Below, piece by piece: positions 8,450 to 16,508 of a stretch of DNA of 64,000 bases (position 1 is its first letter; each line of letters opens with the position of its first letter). The position numbers and the translations under genes are program-made. Source of the stretch: Hahella sp. HN01. Its GTDB lineage: Bacteria > Pseudomonadota > Gammaproteobacteria > Pseudomonadales > Oleiphilaceae. Below the pieces are notes generated by a model. It had not been told where the DNA came from. It saw only the letters and a list, made by a program, of their open reading frames with translations, and did no database searches. The stretch spans positions 1-64,000 of the forward strand of contig NZ_JAHMIN010000026.1 in the NCBI RefSeq assembly GCF_018986435.1. The letters run 5' to 3'.

Positions 8450-9979
8450 TCACTTCAGCCCCAGTTTCTTGGCCATTTTATGCAGATTGCTCGAATCCAC
8501 CTCCAGCTCACGAGCGGCGGCGGCCCAGGAGCCATCGTGACGATTCACCGACTCGCGGATAACTTCGCGCTGACAGTCCTCCACGGCGGCGCGCAGGGAG
8601 CGGACACGCGGATAACTCAGGCTTTCCGACGGCGCGCTTTCTCTGGGCGCCGACACCGCGTCGCCATAATCCAGGTCCAGTAACGCCGCATCCAGCGTCA
8701 CAATGTCATTTCTATTAGCGCCCCGACTGATCGCCTTAAGCGCCGCGCGACTGATGACATGTTCCAACTCCCGCACATTACCCGGCCAGGAGTATGCGCA
8801 CAGCGCCTGCTCCGCCGCACGCGACAGCCGCAGACTGCGTACGCCCAGACGGGAGCGGTTAAGTTCAAGGAAGTGCCCCGCCAGCACCAGCACGTCTGAG
8901 CCCCGCTCGCGCAACGGTGGAATCCATACAGGATAGACGGACAGGCGGTGATACAGATCCGCCCGAAAGTCGCCGGCGCGAACGCTGTCTTTCAACTGTC
9001 GGTTGGTCGCGGCGATGACCCGCACATCCACCTGCCTGGGTTTGTCCTCGCCCAGGCGTTGAATCTCGCCGTTCTGCAGCGTCCGCAACAACTTCGCCTG
9101 CACGCTGAGCGGCAGCTCTCCCACTTCATCCAGGAAGATCACTCCGCCTTGCGCCGCCTCAAAACGGCCTGCGCGATCCGCCGAAGCCCCCGAGAAGGCG
9201 CCTTTGCTATGACCGAACAGCTCACTCTCCACCAGCGATTCCGGCAGCGCCGCGCAATTCACGTGGATCAACGGCCGTTCCCGACGCGGCGAGCGACTGT
9301 GCAGCCGCCGCGCAAACAGCTCTTTACCCACCCCGGTTTCCCCCATCAGCAGCACCGGTAGTTCTGAGTCCGCCACCACGTCCAGTTCCCGCAGCAGGTT
9401 TCGGATGCTGTCGCTGGAGCCAATAATTTCGCCTTCCTCCTGCGCTACGCCCTGCCGATCGCCATCCTGCCGCATCAGCGCCAGATTTCTGCGCTCCTGC
9501 TCCAGTCGGGTCACTCTTACCGACGCTTCGATGATCAGCGTAAAACGCGCCAGATCCTGCTGCGCCTGGGCGTCAAAAGTGCCTTCCTGCAACGCATCCA
9601 GGGTCACCGCTCCCCACAGGACGCCATCCACATAGAGGCTCACGCCCATACAGTCATGTACGGGCAAAGGCTCGCCGACGCAGCTCTCCAGCAGACCGTC
9701 GTAAGGATCGGGCAAGCTCGAATCGCAGGGGAAACACACTGGCCGTCGACTGGCCAGAATCGCCGCAAGCCGGGGATGCTTTGCGATAATAAAACGGCGT
9801 CCCAGGGTTTCCACCACCAGCCCCTCCGCCGCCAGCGGCCGCAAACTGTCGCCATCAAGCCGTAGTAGCGCCACCGCGCCGCAGTGGAAATATTCCCGCA
9901 TGGCGTTCATTAAGCGCTGATAACGCACCGCATGGGGCAACTCCGTCACCAGGTCCGCCAATAGACTGGCTTCAATCAT
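8450..9979 (-). CDS. norR: NorR, nitric oxide-sensing sigma-54 activator
   Basis: About 509 residues: an N-terminal GAF domain (non-haem iron NO sensor in the known protein; SELPDPYDGL-type segment present), a central AAA+ domain with Walker A GETGVGKE and the sigma-54 contact loop written GAFSGA instead of the usual GAFTGA, and a C-terminal Fis-type helix-turn-helix (AAAARELEVDSSNLHKMAKKLGL). ATG 9979 is chosen over an in-frame GTG at 9991 because AAGGTG lies about nine bases upstream and the N-terminus then matches NorR. It is divergent from norA-norB, its expected targets, with four NorR-type sites between. One site abuts its own start, suggesting autoregulation. Confidence 0.93.
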   Translation of the reverse strand: MIEASLLADLVTELPHAVRYQRLMNAMREYFHCGAVALLRLDGDSLRPLAAEGLVVETLGRRFIIAKHPRLAAILASRRPVCFPCDSSLPDPYDGLLESCVGEPLPVHDCMGVSLYVDGVLWGAVTLDALQEGTFDAQAQQDLARFTLIIEASVRVTRLEQERRNLALMRQDGDRQGVAQEEGEIIGSSDSIRNLLRELDVVADSELPVLLMGETGVGKELFARRLHSRSPRRERPLIHVNCAALPESLVESELFGHSKGAFSGASADRAGRFEAAQGGVIFLDEVGELPLSVQAKLLRTLQNGEIQRLGEDKPRQVDVRVIAATNRQLKDSVRAGDFRADLYHRLSVYPVWIPPLRERGSDVLVLAGHFLELNRSRLGVRSLRLSRAAEQALCAYSWPGNVRELEHVISRAALKAISRGANRNDIVTLDAALLDLDYGDAVSAPRESAPSESLSYPRVRSLRAAVEDCQREVIRESVNRHDGSWAAAARELEVDSSNLHKMAKKLGLK

Positions 9980-9980
9980 G

Positions 9981-10052
9981 GTATAAATCACCTTAAAAGG
10001 GTTTTTATCACCCTATTCGATTTGGGTAAAAAACACCATATGTAATTTTTAC
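9981..10052. promoter_or_regulatory. Array of four NorR enhancer sites (GT-N7-AC)
   Basis: Four exact matches to the NorR core GT-N7-AC occur in the norR-norA intergenic region: 9981-9991, 10001-10011, 10026-10036 and 10042-10052, all with A/T-rich centres. In E. coli three such sites upstream of norVW bind NorR hexamers. The array lies 27-98 bases upstream of the sigma-54 promoter and the first site touches the norR start codon. The matches are seen directly. Binding is inferred from the adjacent norR gene. Confidence 0.85.
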
Positions 10053-10078
10053 TCTATAAATATCAATAACCTAATCAA

Positions 10079-10094
10079 TGGCACAAAGGTTGCG
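10079..10094 (+). promoter_or_regulatory. Sigma-54 promoter of norAB
   Basis: TGGCACAAAGGTTGCG places GG and GC exactly ten bases apart, the -24/-12 hallmark of RpoN promoters (consensus TGGCACG-N4-TTGCW). Transcription would start about 12 bases after the GC, near 10105, leaving a leader of about 30 bases before norA. With the upstream NorR sites this makes a complete enhancer-dependent promoter. Confidence 0.88.
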
Positions 10095-10134
10095 ATGGCT
10101 ATGGCGAGTTAATCACTATCAAAGGAAAACCGCC

Positions 10135-10803
10135 ATGACCTTACTGGATCGCCCCGTCGGCTGGATCGCTCGCAACCTCCCCGGCTCCACCCGCCTCTTT
10201 CGTGAATACCAACTGGATTTTTGTTGCGGAGGCGCGAAGAAGTTACGTGATGCGCTGGCTGAAAAAGAAATAGAGCCGGACCTTGTGCTGCAGCGGCTCA
10301 ACGCCTTGCAGGAAGAGCCTGCGGACACTTGGAGCCAGGCCGGTCGTCCTGAACTGATCGACCATATCCTCACCCGCTACCACGCCCGCCATCGCGAGCA
10401 GCTTCCGGAGCTGATACACCTCGCTCGCCGCGTGGAGCATGTTCATGGGGAACGAGAGGAATGTCCCAATGGACTCGCCCAGCACCTGACGGAAATGCTC
10501 CAGGAGCTGGAAAGCCACATGATGAAAGAGGAGAACATTCTATTTCCGATACTGCTGGCGGGAATGAGCGGGATGCAGGCGCAAGGCCCTATTTCCGTCA
10601 TGCGTATGGAGCATGATCAGCACGGCGACGCACTGGCGCATCTGGAGGCGTTGACTAACAACATCACGCCCCCCAAAGGCGCCTGCAACACTTGGCGCGC
10701 GCTATACGCCGGACTCGCCCAACTGCGCGACGATCTGATGCAGCACATCCACCTGGAAAACAACATATTGTTCGCCGACGCCGTGGAGAACGCCCATGTC
10801 TGA
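10135..10803 (+). CDS. norA: NorA/YtfE-type di-iron protein for Fe-S cluster repair (RIC)
   Basis: About 222 residues. The N-terminal ScdA_N-like part contains RLFREYQLDFCCGGAKKL with the paired cysteines, followed by a hemerythrin-like four-helix domain with iron-ligand histidines (YHARHREQLPEL, HMMKEENILFP, MRMEHDQHGDAL, HIHLENNILF). RIC proteins repair nitrosylated iron-sulfur clusters and bind NO in the cytoplasm. ATG 10135 follows AAAGGAAAACCGCC and gives the normal N-terminus TLLDRPVGW. The gene overlaps norB by eight bases, so translation is probably coupled, as in the Ralstonia norAB operon. Confidence 0.93.
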   Translation: MTLLDRPVGWIARNLPGSTRLFREYQLDFCCGGAKKLRDALAEKEIEPDLVLQRLNALQEEPADTWSQAGRPELIDHILTRYHARHREQLPELIHLARRVEHVHGEREECPNGLAQHLTEMLQELESHMMKEENILFPILLAGMSGMQAQGPISVMRMEHDQHGDALAHLEALTNNITPPKGACNTWRALYAGLAQLRDDLMQHIHLENNILFADAVENAHV

Positions 10804-13066
10804 CTATCGTAAACTCTGGTGGCTGCTCATCGCCGTATTGGGCGTCACCTTCTGCTTGCTTGGTTTCTTTGGCCGCGAGGTTTACCGGCAGGCGCCGCCG
10901 ATTCCGGAGCGTTATGTCACCACTACGGGAGAGACCATTTTTACCCAGGAAAATATCCTCGATGGGCAAACCGCCTGGCAGTCCGTTGGCGGCATGCAAC
11001 TGGGTTCAATCTGGGGGCACGGCGCCTATCAGGCGCCGGACTGGACTGCAGACTGGCTTCATCGCGAACTGGTGCGCTGGCTGGAGCTGGCGGCGCAGGA
11101 GGTCTATGGCTCCACTTACACGGACCTGGATGACGAACGGCAAAACATCCTGCGCCATCGCCTGAAAAACGAATACCGCACCAACACCTACAACACAGAC
11201 AGTGGAGCGGCGACAGTGAGCCCTCGACGCGCTCAGGCCATGGCGGATATCTCAGATTACTACAGCCGTCTGTTCAGCGACGCAGTGGAGTTACAGGGAA
11301 CTCGCGAAAGTTACGCCATGAAGGAAAATACCCTGCCCGACGCCCAACGCAGAGAAAAACTCGCCGCCTTTTTCTTCTGGACCGCCTGGGCCGCCGCCAC
11401 GCAAAGACCTGACAGCGACGTCACTTACACCAACAACTGGCCCCATGAACCCTTGATAGACAACCGTCCCACCGCTGAAAACATCATGTGGTCCATTGTC
11501 AGCGTCGCCCTGCTGATCGCCGGCGTCGGCCTGCTGATTTGGGGCTGGGCGTTCCTGCATAAACATGATGAAGCGGAGCCCGTGGCGCCGCAATCAGATC
11601 CACTGACCCGTTTCGCGCTGACGCCTTCTCAACTGGCGCTGGGCAAATACCTGTTCCTGATTGTCGCCCTGTTCGCCTTTCAAGTGCTGGTCGGCGGCTT
11701 CACCGCCCACTACACCGTTGAAGGCCAGCATTTTTACGGTCTTGATGTCTCCCAGTGGTTTCCCTATTCGCTGGTGCGCACCTGGCATATTCAGAGCGCG
11801 CTGTTCTGGATCGCCACCGGCTTTCTTGCCGCAGGCTTGTTTCTGGCGCCCATTATTAACGGCGGCAAAGACCCCAAATATCAGAAGCTGGGCGTCGACA
11901 TCCTGTTCTGGGCGCTAGTCGTGGTGGTGGTCGGTTCCTTTGTCGGCAACTGGCTGGCCATCGCACAGATTATGCCGCCAGAGCTGAATTTCTGGCTCGG
12001 CCATCAAGGGTATGAGTATGTGGATCTGGGACGGCTCTGGCAGATCGGTAAATTCCTCGGTGTCGCGTTCTGGCTGGTATTGATGCTGCGGGGCATCGTC
12101 AATGGCCTGCGACGTCCCGGCGATAAAAATCTGCTAGCGTTGTTGACCGCGTCCGTGATCGCTATTGGTCTGTTTTACGGCTCCGCCTTTTTCTACGGCG
12201 AACGCACGCATCTTTCCATCATGGAATACTGGCGCTGGTGGGTGGTGCACTTATGGGTGGAAGGCTTCTTCGAAGTATTCGCCACAACCGCGCTGGCGTT
12301 TATTTTCTCCACCATGGGACTGGTGTCGCGGCCCATGGCGACCACCGCCAGCCTGGCTTCGGCCTCACTGTTTATGCTTGGGGGCGTTCCCGGAACGTTT
12401 CACCACCTCTACTTCGCCGGCACCACGACGCCCGTGATGGCTGTCGGCGCCACCTTCAGCGCGCTGGAAGTGGTTCCTTTGATTGTGCTGGGCTACGAAG
12501 CCTGGGAGAACTGGCGTTTAAAAGCGCGAGCCCCATGGATGGAAAACCTGAAATGGCCGCTACTGTGCTTTGTCGCCGTCGCCTTCTGGAACATGCTGGG
12601 AGCAGGCGTGTTCGGTTTCCTGATCAACCCGCCGATTTCGCTGTATTACATCCAGGGGTTGAACACCACGCCCGTACACGCTCACTCGGCCCTGTTTGGC
12701 GTCTACGGCTTCCTGGCCCTGGGCTTCACTCTGTTGGTGCTGCGTTATATCCGTCCCCATATGGTCTTTAGCGATCGTTTGATGAAAACCGGCTTCTGGT
12801 GGCTGAACGCAGGATTGGCGTTGATGGTCGTCGTCAGCCTGGCCCCAATCGGACTGCTGCAATTCCACGCCAGCGCCAGCCAGGGCTTGTGGTACGCGCG
12901 CAGCGAGCTTTTCATGCAACAGGACATCATGGAAACTCTACGCTGGGCGCGCACTTTCGGCGACGTCATCTTTATCGTCGGCGCTTTCGCCATGGGCTGG
13001 CAGGTGGTGCGTGGTTTGTTCGGCGAATCAGGGGAATCGCTACAGGCTGACGCAGTGGCGGAATAA
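10796..13066 (+). CDS. norB: Quinol-dependent nitric oxide reductase (qNOR)
   Basis: A 756-residue single-subunit NO reductase that reduces 2 NO to N2O with quinol electrons in the inner membrane. After one N-terminal helix (residues about 5-28) comes a periplasmic domain of about 190 residues related to NorC (SVGGMQLGSIWGHGAYQAPD). It is followed by a haem-copper-oxidase-like core of roughly 12 helices with ligand histidines in RTWHIQSALFW, WWVVHLWVEGFFE, PGTFHHLYF and HAHSALFG. The length fits the qNOR class, not the two-subunit cNOR. It overlaps norA and is followed by a good terminator. Confidence 0.95.
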   Translation: MSDYRKLWWLLIAVLGVTFCLLGFFGREVYRQAPPIPERYVTTTGETIFTQENILDGQTAWQSVGGMQLGSIWGHGAYQAPDWTADWLHRELVRWLELAAQEVYGSTYTDLDDERQNILRHRLKNEYRTNTYNTDSGAATVSPRRAQAMADISDYYSRLFSDAVELQGTRESYAMKENTLPDAQRREKLAAFFFWTAWAAATQRPDSDVTYTNNWPHEPLIDNRPTAENIMWSIVSVALLIAGVGLLIWGWAFLHKHDEAEPVAPQSDPLTRFALTPSQLALGKYLFLIVALFAFQVLVGGFTAHYTVEGQHFYGLDVSQWFPYSLVRTWHIQSALFWIATGFLAAGLFLAPIINGGKDPKYQKLGVDILFWALVVVVVGSFVGNWLAIAQIMPPELNFWLGHQGYEYVDLGRLWQIGKFLGVAFWLVLMLRGIVNGLRRPGDKNLLALLTASVIAIGLFYGSAFFYGERTHLSIMEYWRWWVVHLWVEGFFEVFATTALAFIFSTMGLVSRPMATTASLASASLFMLGGVPGTFHHLYFAGTTTPVMAVGATFSALEVVPLIVLGYEAWENWRLKARAPWMENLKWPLLCFVAVAFWNMLGAGVFGFLINPPISLYYIQGLNTTPVHAHSALFGVYGFLALGFTLLVLRYIRPHMVFSDRLMKTGFWWLNAGLALMVVVSLAPIGLLQFHASASQGLWYARSELFMQQDIMETLRWARTFGDVIFIVGAFAMGWQVVRGLFGESGESLQADAVAE

Positions 13067-13082
13067 TCCCTTCCGATGACGG

Positions 13083-13120
13083 AAGACCCGGAAATCTTAT
13101 TTAGGTTTGCGGGTCTTTTT
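13083..13120 (+). terminator. Rho-independent terminator of norAB
   Basis: AAGACCCG (13083-13090) pairs with CGGGTCTT (13110-13117) and is followed by TTT, beginning 16 bases after the norB stop. Stem and T-tract make this a confident intrinsic terminator on the + strand. Confidence 0.85.
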
Positions 13121-13182
13121 GTTTATTATCTGTGGTCGTTGCAGCCCTGACGCCATCGTCGTCCGTTTATGGTTTCGAGTCT

Positions 13183-13536
13183 ATGTCCGAAGATACCGTC
13201 CCCTTGAAAACGCCCCCATTGGAAAGCGCCCGTATGGTGGAAACCATTTATGGCTGCAAATGGTCGCTGACCGTCTTCAGTCTGCTGGCGAACGGCGTCA
13301 ATCGCCCCGGTGAGATGGTGCGTCGGGTGGATGGCCTGACGACCAAAGTGCTTAACGACTGCCTGCGCAAAAACCAGAGCTTCGGCATTATCAAACGCAT
13401 CGCCTACCCGGAAATCCCGCCGCGTGTGGAATATGAAATCACCCCATTCGGGCGCAAGTTCATCCGCATTCTGGACGACCTGGAAAAGCTGCAGGACGAA
13501 ATACTGGCCGCCAGCAAGGATGCGCATCAGCAATGA
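13183..13536 (+). CDS. HxlR-family transcriptional regulator
   Basis: About 117 residues matching the HxlR winged helix-turn-helix family: ETIYGCKWSLTVFSLLANG at the N-terminal helix, the recognition region DGLTTKVLNDCLRKN and the wing with YPEIPPRVEYEITPFGRKF. These regulators respond to small electrophiles or redox changes. ATG 13183 (MSEDTVPLK) is preferred over the longer frame from 13132. The stop overlaps the start of the following hydrolase gene (ATGA), so the pair is an operon and the hydrolase is a likely co-regulated partner. Confidence 0.85.
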   Translation: MSEDTVPLKTPPLESARMVETIYGCKWSLTVFSLLANGVNRPGEMVRRVDGLTTKVLNDCLRKNQSFGIIKRIAYPEIPPRVEYEITPFGRKFIRILDDLEKLQDEILAASKDAHQQ

Positions 13537-14248
13537 AGTCACAACCCAAATTAGTGATGTTGCCGGGCATGGACGGGACCGGGGATTTGTTTGCGCCATT
13601 TCTGGAGTGTATCCCTCAGATTGAGACGCAGATTATTCCGCTGCCGCAGACTGGCGCCCAGGACTATGACTCGCTGGCCGCTTACGTTCGCGAACAGCTT
13701 CCTGACGGCGACTTCTATCTGCTGGCGGAGTCTTTCTCCGGCCCCATCGGCGCGCTGTTGGCGGCGGATGGCGTCCCGGGCCTGCAAGGCGTCATCTTCG
13801 TCGCCACGTTTTTATCGATACCCAGTCCTTGGGCAGTATGCGTCGGTCGACGGCTGCCGCTGCAAGGAGTGATGCGTCTGCCTTTTTCCAGTTGGACGCA
13901 GCGACGCCTGTTGCTGGGCCCGGATGTCGGCGATGACTTCCTGCAACATTTCACTGCCGCAGTGCGCTCTATACCGACGGCGACGCTCAAGGCGCGCCTG
14001 GAGACGCTGCAACACCTGCACTGGCGTCACGAGCCGGTCTCTTCGCCCTCTATCTACCTGCAAGCCACCGACGATTATTTAGTGTCGCCGGCAAAGCGCT
14101 GGAAATCCAACAGCATTTCCCAGACAACCGTCTGGTGCGCATCCAGGGCCCTCACTTTCTGCTCCAGGCCAACCCCGCCGCCTGCGCCCGCACCCTGCTG
14201 GACACCTTATCCATTTGGGAAAGCCGCCGGCGCGCAGCCAGGTCCTGA
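13533..14248 (+). pseudogene. Alpha/beta hydrolase, single-base frameshift near 14090
   Basis: The reading frame starts MKSQPKLVMLPGMDGTGDLF and holds a nucleophile elbow LLAESFSGP and an acid-loop candidate LQATDDYLV, all typical of alpha/beta hydrolases. After VSPAK (about 14096) the frame turns into proline-rich nonsense, while the next frame continues with LEIQQHFPDN, then LVRIQGPHFLLQANP, which supplies the expected catalytic His, and ends at TGA 14246-14248. Restoring one base around 14088-14097 (GCCGGCAAAGCG) would give a 238-residue enzyme. It is either real decay or a sequencing error. The original frame continues to 14372 and overlaps the next gene, which supports the frameshift reading. 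Confidence 0.85.
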
Positions 14249-14304
14249 CGTCATCCGCCACAAAGGCGTATACTCGGATGAAGTCCATGGGATAGAGGCC
14301 GCTC

Positions 14305-14637
14305 ATGTACAAACTTATAAGCTGGGTCGCTTTGGCGACTCTATGCGTATCGCCCTGGTTAGGCGGGTGTGACGCTCAGTTCCACATCGCCGTCAATTCA
14401 GGTTGCGATGATCCTGCGCCGCTGGAAGGCGACATTGCAGGCCCTAAAAGCGGCGCTACCGTGTTTCTGAAGTCTGGGAATGACGCGCTGAGCGAGGCGA
14501 ACCGCATGTCCGAACAGTTCTCCATAGAAGTGGCGGCGATTGATGTGGATGGCGGCAGCTTCTTTATCTACACCTCCAGCTCCACTCTGGGCTCTTTGCG
14601 CTGCGAGGGCGTGGTCGCCAGCGTCCGCATATCCTGA
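14305..14637 (+). CDS. Small predicted lipoprotein
   Basis: A 110-residue protein with a signal peptide and lipobox (PWLGGC, cysteine at residue 22) and a short mature part with two more cysteines (SGCDDPAP and LRCEGVV). It lies in a different frame from the failed hydrolase frame and is followed by the convergent solute-binding protein gene. No domain is recognised. Confidence 0.6.
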   Translation: MYKLISWVALATLCVSPWLGGCDAQFHIAVNSGCDDPAPLEGDIAGPKSGATVFLKSGNDALSEANRMSEQFSIEVAAIDVDGGSFFIYTSSSTLGSLRCEGVVASVRIS

Positions 14638-14659
14638 CCGGCTCAATCTGACTGCCGTC

Positions 14660-15508
14660 TCACCCTGGCCAAGCGGAGCCGCCCTCCACAGTTCTTTCCA
14701 CTTCCAATAGCGCGTCCGCCGGCGGCTCCACGAAGTAGCGGCGCATCAGTTCTTTATCCCGTCCCGCCGCTTTCAAACGATCAAAGCTTTTCTGCAACGC
14801 CTGTTTGACGGCGTCAGACGTTTTCGGACTCACCACCGCCCACAAGCGTCCAGACAGTTCTTCGATTCTGAACAGTTTCTCGAAGTTGGACGGGTTGAGA
14901 TTCACCTCTTTCAGACGAATCGGAAAGCTGACTTCGACCTGCATCATGAGATCTGTAAAGCCGCGATACTCGCGCATGATGTTCTGCGAGTTATGCACCA
15001 CCGTCTCCACCATCGTATTGTCCGGCGGGAAGCCAATGCCCTTGCGTTTCAGCAGCTCTTCAAAGTTACTGCCGCTTTGTACGCTGATGCTGTAGCCCTT
15101 GCCAAGGATATCCTCCCAGCCCTTCGCTTGAATGTCTTCCCGGGAGCTGAGTTTATAGAGATAGACGTCGTAAGGCGCCACCCAGCCCAACCAGTGGAAT
15201 TTGGTCTCACGCTCAGGGGTGCGCGACAGGGAAAAGAAGATGACGTTCGGCTGACTCTCCGCCAACAGCATCGCCCGCTTCCAGGGCGCGAACATAATGC
15301 TGCTCTCAATGTCGTTTTCTTTGGCGACATCCGCCATCACTTCCTTCATAAAGTCGATCACGAAGCCAGTGTACTCGCCATGCCCCGTCATCACCTGCAA
15401 TGGAGGAAAATCCTGGGTCACCAGCAAAATCTTTTCTTTCGCCATCGCGCCGTCAATCATGGCGATAAGAGCAAGGGTAAATAATAGTCTTTCCGTCAGG
15501 CGCCTCAT
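14660..15508 (-). CDS. Orphan periplasmic solute-binding protein
   Basis: A 282-residue SBP family 3-like protein with signal peptide (MRRLTERLLFTLALIAMIDG, then AMA cleavage), the first strand KILLVTQDFPPLQ, the helix APWKRAMLLAESQ and the hinge motif GYSISVQSGSNFEELL. No transporter genes are adjacent. A GGAACCCTG stretch precedes ATG 15508. It is divergent from another SBP gene at 15720, with about 210 bases between them. The ligand is unknown. Confidence 0.8.
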   Translation of the reverse strand: MRRLTERLLFTLALIAMIDGAMAKEKILLVTQDFPPLQVMTGHGEYTGFVIDFMKEVMADVAKENDIESSIMFAPWKRAMLLAESQPNVIFFSLSRTPERETKFHWLGWVAPYDVYLYKLSSREDIQAKGWEDILGKGYSISVQSGSNFEELLKRKGIGFPPDNTMVETVVHNSQNIMREYRGFTDLMMQVEVSFPIRLKEVNLNPSNFEKLFRIEELSGRLWAVVSPKTSDAVKQALQKSFDRLKAAGRDKELMRRYFVEPPADALLEVERTVEGGSAWPG

Positions 15509-15719
15509 CAGGGTTCCTTAGATAGCAATTGAGCCGCACCGGGCGACGCTTTATTGAGTATAGTCTCGGTCGCTGCCCGCCATTGCGTTCCGTGCTTGCG
15601 TTTGCGAACTGGGACAATTCGCATACACTTAATCTATTAGCGGATTGTCATGATGACATAACGGGAAAGACTCAAAGTCTTTCGCAGGATATGTTTTTCA
15701 CTTGCGCGGCCGTCTAACC

Positions 15720-16505
15720 ATGAATACCTGTCTCTGGCGCTTCTTGCTTCTTGGGTGGGCTTTGAGCCTGATGTCCTTCGCTCACGCCGCCGACGCCAAA
15801 CGCGTCGTCCGCCTCACCAATGGCGAATGGCCGCCCTATGTCTCTCAGGAACTCAAGTACGATGGCGTCGTATCGCTGATCGTCAAAGAGGCCTTCGCCA
15901 GTGAAGGTTACGAAGTCAAATTCACCTTCCTGCCCTGGAAGCGCGCCCTGCAGAGCGCACAGGACGGCGAGTGGGACGGCTCCATCCTGTGGGCCTATCG
16001 CGAAGAGCGCACCCAGTACTTCATCTATAGCGACCCGATCTCCAGCACCCAGTATGTATTTTTTCATCTGCGCAACGCCGAGTTTGACTGGAAAGATTTC
16101 AGCGACCTGAAAAAATACCGTTTCGGACTGACCCTGGGTTACAACTACAACGACAAATTCATGGACATGGTGCGCAATGAGGAAATTGCCCACGACTACG
16201 CCAGCGACATCGTCAGTAGCTTCAAAATGATGTTCAAACACCGGGTGGATGTGGTGCCGGAAGATGTCGAAGTGGGTTACTTCATCTTATCCAGCGAATT
16301 CGCCCCCGGCGTCGACCGCATGGTCACCAGCCATTTGAAGCCGTTGTCCGAGGAGAAGCACTATCTTTTGATGTCCCGTCGCACTCCCGACGCCAATGAG
16401 TTAATCGAGGCGTTCAATCGCGGCTTGAAGAAAATGCGTGCAAGCGGACGCCTGGAGTCGCTGTTTGAAAAGTCCCGCATGGGCGACTTCATTCAGAAAA
16501 AATAG
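15720..16505 (+). CDS. Orphan periplasmic solute-binding protein
   Basis: A 261-residue SBP family 3-like protein. The signal peptide (NTCLWRFLLLGWALSLMSFA) ends near AHA. The mature part begins VVRLTNGEWPPYVSQ, contains FLPWKRALQSAQDGEWDG and the hinge KYRFGLTLGYNYN. ATG 15720 is preferred over an in-frame TTG at 15702. It lacks neighbouring permease or ATPase genes. It is convergent with the MocR gene, whose stop lies three bases away. Confidence 0.82.
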   Translation: MNTCLWRFLLLGWALSLMSFAHAADAKRVVRLTNGEWPPYVSQELKYDGVVSLIVKEAFASEGYEVKFTFLPWKRALQSAQDGEWDGSILWAYREERTQYFIYSDPISSTQYVFFHLRNAEFDWKDFSDLKKYRFGLTLGYNYNDKFMDMVRNEEIAHDYASDIVSSFKMMFKHRVDVVPEDVEVGYFILSSEFAPGVDRMVTSHLKPLSEEKHYLLMSRRTPDANELIEAFNRGLKKMRASGRLESLFEKSRMGDFIQKK

Positions 16506-16508
16506 GCG

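Noticed and set aside
9992-10134. An FNR/Anr site (TTGAT-N4-ATCAA) upstream of norA
   Set aside because: Only loose ATCAA halves occur (10062-10078), with wrong spacing and orientation; the NorR sites explain the region better.
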